Positions 34,293 to 41,296 of a DNA stretch of 64,000 nt are shown here, piece by piece (within the stretch, counting starts at the first letter, position 1; each line of letters starts with the position of its first letter). Below the pieces are notes generated by a model. That model did no database searches. It saw only the letters and a list, made by a program, of their open reading frames with translations, and was not told where the DNA came from. The position numbers and the translations under genes are program-made. Source of the DNA: Planctomycetota bacterium (GTDB taxonomy: Bacteria; Planctomycetota; UBA1135; UBA2386); NCBI GenBank assembly GCA_025459175.1, contig JALORC010000007.1, forward strand, positions 29,413-93,412, in the 5' to 3' direction.

Positions 34293-35714
34293 TCAGCCGG
34301 CGACGACCGGTCGCATCACCCGGCCGTGCACGTCCGTCAGCCGGAAATCGCGGCCGCGATGGCGGAACACCAACCGTTCGTGGTCGAAGCCGAGCAGGTG
34401 CAGCATGGTCGCCTGCAGGTCGTGCACCGTGAACGGATCGGCGACCACCTGGTAGCCGAGTTCGTCGGTCGCCCCGACGACGGTGCCGCCGCGCACGCCG
34501 GCGCCGGCCAGCACGATGCTGAAGCACTTGCCGTGGTGGTCGCGGCCGTAGCGGTCGCCGCTCTGCCCACCCTGGTTCATCGGCGTGCGACCGAACTCGC
34601 CGGCGATGACGACCAGCGTCTCGTCGAGCAGACCGCAGCGCTGCAGATCGCTCAGCAGAGCGCCGATCGGCTGGTCGACCTCGCCGGCCTTCTGACGCAG
34701 GTTGCGCACCAATTGCCCGTGGTGGTCCCAACCGTCGTCGACGAGCTGCACGAAGCGCACGCCCCGTTCGACCAGACGCCGCGCCATCACGCAGTTGGCG
34801 GCGAACGACGGCTCGCCCGCCTTGGCGCCGTAGAGCGCCAACGTCGCCGCCGGCTCGGCCTGCAGCCGCACCGCCTCGGGCACCACGTCCTGCATGCGGA
34901 ACGCGAGCTGGTAGGCGGCGATCCGGTCGTCGGTGGCGGGATCACCGTGTCCCTGCTGACGCAAGCGGTCGAGGGCTTGCAGGGTCTCGAGCTGGGCTTC
35001 GCGCCCTCGCCGCGAGGTGCCGGGTTGGTTGTCGAGGAAGCGCACCGCTTCGGCCCCGCCATGCAGCACCACGCCGTGGTGCTCCCCCGGCAGGAAGCCG
35101 TTGCCCCACAGCTGCACCGGCGGCGGCGGCGCACCCGGCGGCAAGCCCGACAGCATGGTCGCGAACGCCGGCAGGTCGCGGTTGCCCGAACCGAGCCCGT
35201 ACGACGCCCAGCTGCCGCAGCTCGGCCGCCCCGCTTCGCCCGAGCCGGTCATCAGCATCGACTGCGCCGGCGGATGGTTGATGATCGTGCTGGTCATCGA
35301 CCGCACCAACGCCAGCCGGTCGGCGTGCTGGCCGAGGTGCGGCAGCAGTTCGCTGAGTTCCATGCCGCACTGACCACGGCGGTGGAAGCGGAATCGCGAG
35401 CCGGCGGCGACGAGGTTGCGGCCCTTCAACTGGTCGACGGCCTGGCCCGCGACCAGGCTCGGCGGCATCGGTTGGCCGTCGAGTTCCTGCAGCTTGGGTT
35501 TCGGGTCGAACAGGTCGACCTGCGACGGCGCGCCGAGCAGGAACACGAACACCACGTGCTTCGCGCGCGGGGCGAAGTGCGGCCGCGGCCGTTCGCCGAG
35601 CTGCAATGGCAGCGCCAGCGAGCCGAGCAGGCCGGCCGAACCACGCAGGAAGCTGCGGCGCGACAGTGGCGTCGACAGTGGCGTCGACAGCGCTGGAGCG
35701 AAGCCGTCGTTCAT
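34293..35714 (-). CDS. DUF1501 protein with twin-arginine leader
   Basis: 473 residues. The leader contains SRRSFLRGSAGLLGSLALPL, a Tat signal, so export occurs after folding, probably with a metal. The body has VVFVFLLGAPSQVDLFDPKP near the start, MTGSGEAG, RLVERGVRFVQLVDDGWDHH and VVIAGEFGRTPMNQGGQSG, then RDHHGKCFSIVLAGAGVRGG, all hallmarks of DUF1501, which belongs to the alkaline phosphatase/sulfatase-like superfamily. Planctomycetes carry many such genes paired with DUF1549/DUF1553 genes; the substrate is thought to be polysaccharide-related but is not established. The ATG overlaps the partner's stop (ATGA). A 12-base direct repeat encodes STPLSTPLS in the leader. Confidence 0.92.
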   Translation of the reverse strand: MNDGFAPALSTPLSTPLSRRSFLRGSAGLLGSLALPLQLGERPRPHFAPRAKHVVFVFLLGAPSQVDLFDPKPKLQELDGQPMPPSLVAGQAVDQLKGRNLVAAGSRFRFHRRGQCGMELSELLPHLGQHADRLALVRSMTSTIINHPPAQSMLMTGSGEAGRPSCGSWASYGLGSGNRDLPAFATMLSGLPPGAPPPPVQLWGNGFLPGEHHGVVLHGGAEAVRFLDNQPGTSRRGREAQLETLQALDRLRQQGHGDPATDDRIAAYQLAFRMQDVVPEAVRLQAEPAATLALYGAKAGEPSFAANCVMARRLVERGVRFVQLVDDGWDHHGQLVRNLRQKAGEVDQPIGALLSDLQRCGLLDETLVVIAGEFGRTPMNQGGQSGDRYGRDHHGKCFSIVLAGAGVRGGTVVGATDELGYQVVADPFTVHDLQATMLHLLGFDHERLVFRHRGRDFRLTDVHGRVMRPVVAG

Positions 35715-38533
35715 GAGCGCACCAGGTGTTCGTCGAGGTTGAGCAGCACCGCGGCGACGGCGGCCCAGGCGGCGAGTTCGAGCGGCTCGAGCCCGGGCGT
35801 GCCCGCAGCGTCGCCGACCGTGGCGGCGGCCACGGCGAGTTCCGGGTCCGCGGCGAACAGTTCCCGTTGTGCTGCCAGCAGGTCGAGCAGCAGCTGTTGC
35901 TCCGCCGCCGTCGCCGGGCGCTGCACGCAGCGCACGAAGCCGTGCTGCAGCCGCGTGGCGTCGTCGCCCGTTCCAGCGAGCAGGCGCTGCGCGAGCACGC
36001 GCGCGGCTTCGGCGAAGTTGCGGTCGTTGAGCAGCGTCAGCGCCTGCAGCGGCGTCGTCGTACGGTTGCGGCGCGCCACGCAGGTCTCGCGCCCCGGTGC
36101 ATCGAGCAGCTGCAGCGACACGAACGGCACGGAGCGCTTCTGCGCCACGTAGAGGCCGCGCCGATGGCGGGCGGCGACCGGCGACGGCTCGGGCCACAGG
36201 TCGGCCGGTTGCCAGGGCATCACGGCCGGGCCACCGATGGTGCGGTCGAGCAGGCCGGCTGTGGCGAGCGACTGGTCGCGCAGCATCTCGGCGTCGAGCC
36301 GCCAGCGCGAGGCGCGCGCGAGCAAGCGGTTGTCGGGATCGAGCTGGCGCAGTGCCGCGGGCAACGTGCTGCTCTGCCGATAGGTCGCCGACGTGACCAG
36401 CAGGCGCAGCAGGCGGCGATGGCGGAAGCCGCCGTCGACGAACGTGCGGGCGAGCCAGTCGAGCAGCTCCGGATGGCTCGGCCGCTCGCCGCGCGTGCCG
36501 AAGTCGTCGACCGTCTCGACGAGGCCGTGGCCGAAGCACACGCGCCACAGCCGGTTGACGTGCACGCGCGCCACCAGCGGATGGTCCTGGTCGGTTAGCC
36601 AGCGGGCGAGGCCGAGGCGGTTCTTCGGTGCGTCGGCCGGCAACGCACCGAACACCGCCGGGATCGCCGGCTCGATGTGTTCCGCCGGCCGTTGGTAGTC
36701 GCCGCGCAGCAGCAGGTGCGTCGGGCGCGGCATCGCCATCTCGGCCGCGACCGAGACCAGCGGCACCGCCGCCAGCAGTTCGCTGTGCTGGCTGCGCAGG
36801 GCATCCCGTTGCGCCGCGAGTTCCGCGAGCGCTGCGTCGCCGCGCGCCGCGAACAGGCGGCGCAGCAGGTCGCGGCGTTCCTGCCAGGCATGGTCGAAAC
36901 CGGCCGCGAACACGTCGGTCTCGGCGAGGGCCGCCAGCTCGGCGGCGGTCAGCACGCGGTCGTGCACGCGCACTTCGTCGATCGCGCCATGGAACGGTTG
37001 GCCGTCGAGGCAGCCGATGCGCAGGGCGCCGTCGTTGTCGAGGTCGCCGGCCAACGGCTGCGGTGGCTTCGCGGCGGCCGCATCGGCAGCGGCCGCGGCT
37101 CGTGACGGGGTCGCGGCGGGCACGCCGTCGACGAACAGCTGCAGCCCACTCTGCTGCCGCGAGCCGTCGTAGGTGCAGGCGACGTGGTACCAGGTGTCGA
37201 ACGCGAGTTCGTCGCGCGCCGTCCGGCTCAGGCTGTCCTGCTCGCCGCCGGTGAGTTGCACCGCAAGGCGGCGGCCGTCGACGGCCAGCGACCAGCCGCG
37301 CCGTTTCGCGGCCTCGTCGACCTTGCCGACGATGGCACCGCCCTGCACGCTCGCGTCGTCGGTGAGGCGGATCCACGCCGACACCGTGAACGGCGCCTCG
37401 GCGCGCAGCTCGATCGGCTGCGGCACGTGCACGAAGGCATCCTTGCCGTCGAGCTGCAGCGCCTGGTCGCGCACACCGTCGATCCACGTGGCGGTGCCGA
37501 GGCCGCCGCGTTCGGCGTGGCTGCGGCGTTCGCCCGCGAGCCCTTCGTGCCAGCGCGGGGCCGGCAGGGGTTGGTCTTGCACACTGCGTTGCTTGGCCCA
37601 CGCGGCGAACGCGTCGGCACGTTCGCGATGCCCCTGCTGCAGCTGGCGCTCCAGCTCCTCCACCTGGCCTTGCAGCTCGAGCAGCCGGGCGCCCTGCTCC
37701 GCGGTCGGCAGCCGCAAGAACGGCTCGGCGTTGCCGTGGCGCTGCAGGCCCTTCTCGGGCATGCGATTCCAGAACGCGTAGAGGCCGTAGTAGTCGCGCT
37801 GCGTGATCGGGTCGAATTTGTGGTCGTGGCACTCGGCGCAGCCGACCGACAGGCCGAGCCACGTGGTCGCGAACGTCGCGGTGCGGTCGGCGATGTACTG
37901 ATGGTGGAACTCGCCGGGCTGGCCGTCCCCGTCCGGGGCCACGGCGTGGTTGCGGTGAAAACCGGTGGCGATACGGCTCGACAGCGTCGCATCGGGCAGC
38001 AGGTCGCCGGCGATCTGTTCCGCGGTGAAGCGGTCGTACGGCATGTCCTCGGTGAACGCGCGCACGACCCAATCGCGCCACGCCCACATCTGCCGGTCGC
38101 TGTCGAAGTCGAAGCCGTTGGTGTCCGAGTAGCGCGCCAGGTCGAGCCACAGCGTCGCCATGCGTTCGCCGTGCGCGGTCGAGGCCAGCAGCCGGTCGAC
38201 GGTGCGTTCGTAGGCATCGGGGGCCGGGTCGGCGAGGAACGCGGCGAGTTCCTCGGGCGTCGGCGGCAGGCCGGTCAGGTCCAGGCTGACGCGGCGCAGC
38301 AGGGTCGCCCGGTCGGCTTCCGGCGACGGGGCGAGGCCTTGCTGCTCGAGCCGGGCGAGCACGAAGCGGTCGAGGTCGTGGCGCGGCCAGTCGGTCTGCC
38401 GGACCGCCGGGACCGCCGGCAGCCGCGGCGGGGACAGCGACCAGTGCGCGGACGTCGGGCCCTGCTGACCGACGGCGGTCGCCGCGGCCCAGGCGGCGCA
38501 GCAAGCGAGTTCGAGCAGTCTCCGGCGTGGCAT
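35711..38533 (-). CDS. Exported DUF1549 / LamG / DUF1553 protein (PSD1-type)
   Basis: 940 residues with a short export segment (RLLELACCAAWAAATAVG). DUF1549 spans about 45-270 and includes RRVSLDLTGLPPTPEELAAF, YSDTNGFDFDSDRQ and GCAECHDHKFDPITQ, a CxxCH haem-like motif. A concanavalin/LamG insert covers about 370-550 (AFTVSAWIRLTDD region and DELAFDTWYHVACTYDGS). DUF1553 follows from about 640 with NRLGLARWLTDQDHPLVARV, NRLWRVCFGHGLVETVDDFG, FRHRRLLRLLVTSATYRQSS and RRNRTTTPLQALTLLNDRNF. It lacks a separate N-terminal cytochrome c domain seen in many relatives. Translationally coupled upstream of the DUF1501 gene, with which it surely works; the substrate is unknown. Confidence 0.92.
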   Translation of the reverse strand: MPRRRLLELACCAAWAAATAVGQQGPTSAHWSLSPPRLPAVPAVRQTDWPRHDLDRFVLARLEQQGLAPSPEADRATLLRRVSLDLTGLPPTPEELAAFLADPAPDAYERTVDRLLASTAHGERMATLWLDLARYSDTNGFDFDSDRQMWAWRDWVVRAFTEDMPYDRFTAEQIAGDLLPDATLSSRIATGFHRNHAVAPDGDGQPGEFHHQYIADRTATFATTWLGLSVGCAECHDHKFDPITQRDYYGLYAFWNRMPEKGLQRHGNAEPFLRLPTAEQGARLLELQGQVEELERQLQQGHRERADAFAAWAKQRSVQDQPLPAPRWHEGLAGERRSHAERGGLGTATWIDGVRDQALQLDGKDAFVHVPQPIELRAEAPFTVSAWIRLTDDASVQGGAIVGKVDEAAKRRGWSLAVDGRRLAVQLTGGEQDSLSRTARDELAFDTWYHVACTYDGSRQQSGLQLFVDGVPAATPSRAAAAADAAAAKPPQPLAGDLDNDGALRIGCLDGQPFHGAIDEVRVHDRVLTAAELAALAETDVFAAGFDHAWQERRDLLRRLFAARGDAALAELAAQRDALRSQHSELLAAVPLVSVAAEMAMPRPTHLLLRGDYQRPAEHIEPAIPAVFGALPADAPKNRLGLARWLTDQDHPLVARVHVNRLWRVCFGHGLVETVDDFGTRGERPSHPELLDWLARTFVDGGFRHRRLLRLLVTSATYRQSSTLPAALRQLDPDNRLLARASRWRLDAEMLRDQSLATAGLLDRTIGGPAVMPWQPADLWPEPSPVAARHRRGLYVAQKRSVPFVSLQLLDAPGRETCVARRNRTTTPLQALTLLNDRNFAEAARVLAQRLLAGTGDDATRLQHGFVRCVQRPATAAEQQLLLDLLAAQRELFAADPELAVAAATVGDAAGTPGLEPLELAAWAAVAAVLLNLDEHLVRS

Positions 38534-38649
38534 GCCGCGGGAAGCGTCGGCGGGCGGCGGGCAGGATCAGGATTCTGCGGAAGTTCGCCGACGGTATGCG
38601 GCGTGGGTCGGCACCGCCGCGGCTCGTCGCCAGTCGTCACCATCCGTCG

Positions 38650-39252
38650 TCACCGTCCGTCGGCGGGCAACGAATCGAGCCACAGCTGCGCCGCCGACAG
38701 GATCCGCGACCGATCACCGAACGTGCGTGCGCCGAGCATCGCGCCCTCGAGCAGGGCGAGGAACGACCGGGCCAGCTGCTGCACGCGCGCGGTCGTCGGC
38801 CGGCCGCCGACGCGCTTGGCCAGGACCTTCGCCAGCCAGACCTCGTTCTGCTCGAAGAACGCGCGCACCGACGCCGGCACCGGGTCGGGCAGCGTCGCGA
38901 TCTCGGCGGCCAGCGCCCCGCAGAGGCAGATGCGGTCGTCGTCGTCGCTCGCCGGTTCGAACAGCTCGGCGTAGCGCCGCAGCTGCTGGTCGGCGCTGGC
39001 CTCGCTGCGGGTGATCGCGTCGAGTTCGGCGACGAAGCGTTCGGTGTAGGCGCGCACCGCGGCGTCGACCAGCAGCGCCTTGGTCTTGAAGTGGTGGTGC
39101 ACGGCGACATGGCTCGTGCCGAGCTCGGCGGCCACGTCGTGGAAGGTGAAGCCGTGGCAGCCGCGGGCCCGGATCAGTTCGGTCGCCAGCTGCAGGATGC
39201 GTTGTTTGGTGTCGCCCTTCGCGGGTGACCTGCTCCGTTCGGCCATCACCAT
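38650..39252 (-). CDS. TetR-family transcriptional regulator
   Basis: 200 residues. The helix-turn-helix lies at about 25-65: RARGCHGFTFHDVAAELGT, then HVAVHHHFKTKALLV. The C-terminal ligand domain resembles TetR_C members of the AcrR/YcdC type, with RICLCGALAAEIATLP, whose cysteines might sense electrophiles. An ATG two codons in (39246) is an equally good start. It lies 33 bases after the SDR gene on the same strand and probably autoregulates the pair through the palindrome at 40074-40091. Confidence 0.9.
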   Translation of the reverse strand: MVMAERSRSPAKGDTKQRILQLATELIRARGCHGFTFHDVAAELGTSHVAVHHHFKTKALLVDAAVRAYTERFVAELDAITRSEASADQQLRRYAELFEPASDDDDRICLCGALAAEIATLPDPVPASVRAFFEQNEVWLAKVLAKRVGGRPTTARVQQLARSFLALLEGAMLGARTFGDRSRILSAAQLWLDSLPADGR

Positions 39253-39285
39253 GGTTTACCCGGTCGCGCGCGGGCGACCACCGAA

Positions 39286-40065
39286 TCACTGGTTGCGGCC
39301 GGCCATCACTCCCCCGTCGACGTCCCAGATCGCGCCCGTGATCCAGCTCGCGCGGTCGGAGAGCAGGAACGCCACCGCGCTGGCGACGTCGTCCGGTTTG
39401 CCGATGCGGCCGATCGGGTGGAAGGCATCGAAGCCGCGCAGCGCCTGCGCGATCTGGTCCTTCGGCAGGAACGCTTCGTAGACCGGCGTCTCGACGACGG
39501 CGGGCGAGACCGCGTTGACCCGGATGCGGGCCGCGGCCAGCTCCATGGCGAGGTGTTGGGTCAATGCGTGCAGGCCGGCCTTCGCCATCGAGTAGGCGGA
39601 CGACGGCGTCGCCGCCACCGCCTGCTTCGCCCACATCGAGCCGATGTTGACGATGGCGCCGCCGCCCTTCGCCTGCATGCCCTTGGCGACGTGCTGGGTG
39701 GCGAAGAACGTGCCACGGTTGATCTCGAGGTAGCGGTCGTAGTCGTCGAGGCCGTGGGCGAGGAAGGGCTTCGGGGCGAAGACACCGGCCGCGTTGACCA
39801 GCAGGTCGAACGTGCCCTCGGCGTCGAGGCGGGCGAGCAGGCGCGGCAGGGCCGTGCGGTCGTCGAGCGGGTGGGCGAACGCCGTCGTCGGCCCGAACCT
39901 GGCCAGCTCGGCGGCGGCGGCCGTCGCCTTGTCGACGCGGCGGCCGACCAGCACGGCGCTGCCGCCGGCCAGGACGACCTGCCGGGCCACGGCCAGGCCG
40001 ATGCCGCTGGTGCCACCGAGAACGAGGAGTCGCTTCTGCGCGAACGAGAGTCCATGTTGCGTCAT
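39286..40065 (-). CDS. Short-chain dehydrogenase/reductase
   Basis: 259 residues. Classical SDR motifs: GGTSGIG for the NAD(P) site near residue 18, [19 protein letters not shown] and SSAYSMAK containing the Tyr-Lys catalytic pair, then [13 protein letters not shown] and [14 protein letters not shown] at the C-terminus. The basic residues after the first strand (VGRRVDK) suggest NADPH preference. First gene of an operon with tetR; substrate unknown, plausibly a toxic aldehyde or ketone that the regulator senses. Confidence 0.92.
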   Translation of the reverse strand: MTQHGLSFAQKRLLVLGGTSGIGLAVARQVVLAGGSAVLVGRRVDKATAAAAELARFGPTTAFAHPLDDRTALPRLLARLDAEGTFDLLVNAAGVFAPKPFLAHGLDDYDRYLEINRGTFFATQHVAKGMQAKGGGAIVNIGSMWAKQAVAATPSSAYSMAKAGLHALTQHLAMELAAARIRVNAVSPAVVETPVYEAFLPKDQIAQALRGFDAFHPIGRIGKPDDVASAVAFLLSDRASWITGAIWDVDGGVMAGRNQ

Positions 40066-40073
40066 GGACGACT

Positions 40074-40091
40074 ACTTACTTGTATGTAAGT
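40074..40091. promoter_or_regulatory. Candidate TetR operator upstream of the SDR gene
   Basis: Six-base arms ACTTAC and GTAAGT flank a six-base centre, starting nine bases before the SDR ATG, in an AT-rich patch. Size and style fit TetR-family operators, and a tetR gene follows in the same operon. Function inferred. Confidence 0.5.
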
Positions 40092-40168
40092 CCTGAGTCA
40101 AGCCACCGGGCAAGGTTCCGAGAGGTAGCCCGTTTCGGCCGCGATTGCGCCAGTCTCGCGCCCGGCGA

Positions 40169-41125
40169 CTAGAACGCGGTGACCACGGACCCATCCGTGG
40201 TCAGCCACGCGGGCGCGGCCAGGGTCACACCCTGGACGAAGAACGTCAGCGGGCGAAGGCTCGCCGGCAGCGGCACGTTGCGGATGCCTGAGGGTTCGAA
40301 GATCACGATGTCCGGAGTCGGCAGCAGGATGCACGGCAGCGACGCGTTCAGCGACAGCAGCACCGGTTGCGCACCGAATCCCAGGACCAGCAGGGAAGGC
40401 TCGAGCAACTGTTGTGCGAGGCTCAGGTCGATGCCGCGATTCTGGAACGAAGGCTGCACGAACGGCGGCGGCGCCGGCACACCCGGGTTGCAGCTGGCAA
40501 CCACTGGCGTGATCGTCAGGTTGTTCTCGGGTGTGAGGACGACTCCGACCACGGTGGAGGACATCAACTCGCTGCCGAGATTCGCATCGACGATGAGCCG
40601 GACGCGAAGCGGTTGCGGGCCGAACGAAGGCACGAGCGAGGCTCCTTGGGTCGTGGACAGATCCGCCACGTCGATCACACCGTCATTGCCGAAGTCAACC
40701 TGGACCCTGGGCCAAGGTGCACCGGCACTCAGATCTGCCCAGCGTGTCAGCCGCAGGTTTGCCGTGACGGGAACCGCGGCCGCGAACTCGACCAAGAACT
40801 CGTTGGGACCCGCCCGGCCGCTGAAGCTGGTCGAGCCGCTGGGATTGACGATCTCATGCGTGATCCGCACGACCGAGGCGCTGTCACCGGAGATGACCGA
40901 CCAGCCGACCGCCGCGGCACCGTACACCGAGCCGGTCAGCGACGCCGCAACGCTGAACACGTAGTTCGGTAGTGGGCCGGCCGGCCAGCTGTTCGAGTCG
41001 GTCGATGCGCCGTCCGACACCTGCACGGTGACAGGCGTCAAGGCGGTCAACGACGCCGTGACCGCTTGCGCGGCGAGAGGGGACAGGCACGCAACGAAGG
41101 CGAAGACGGTTTCGAGTGGTTTCAT
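40169..41125 (-). CDS. Exported beta-rich protein with a module-like C-terminus
   Basis: 318 residues from the ATG at 41125. Signal peptide MKPLETVFAFVACLSPLAAQ. The mature part is beta-rich with a central VDFGNDGVIDVADLSTTQG segment that resembles dockerin- or thrombospondin-type calcium loops only faintly. The last 100 residues resemble, weakly, the shared exported module (LLVLGFGAQPVLLSLNASLP, LPTPDIV, final VTAF). No enzyme motif recognised. Unlinked to its neighbours by operon spacing. Confidence 0.65.
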   Translation of the reverse strand: MKPLETVFAFVACLSPLAAQAVTASLTALTPVTVQVSDGASTDSNSWPAGPLPNYVFSVAASLTGSVYGAAAVGWSVISGDSASVVRITHEIVNPSGSTSFSGRAGPNEFLVEFAAAVPVTANLRLTRWADLSAGAPWPRVQVDFGNDGVIDVADLSTTQGASLVPSFGPQPLRVRLIVDANLGSELMSSTVVGVVLTPENNLTITPVVASCNPGVPAPPPFVQPSFQNRGIDLSLAQQLLEPSLLVLGFGAQPVLLSLNASLPCILLPTPDIVIFEPSGIRNVPLPASLRPLTFFVQGVTLAAPAWLTTDGSVVTAF

Positions 41126-41296
41126 GGGGCAGTTCCCGGTTTGCCGTGCCATAGCCGAGGGCGCCCCACGGGTAACTCGCCTTCGGCGCAGCCGCGAGAT
41201 CGACACCGCATCGCGCGCACGCTGCCATCTGCAGTTCGGCGCCCTACCACGTCGATGCGCGTCGTCTTCACCCGCGGTCGTAGCGCGGCTTCCACG

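Noticed and set aside
40098..40168. Terminator between the SDR promoter region and the secreted-protein gene
   Set aside because: No stable hairpin with a T-run could be found in these 71 bases.
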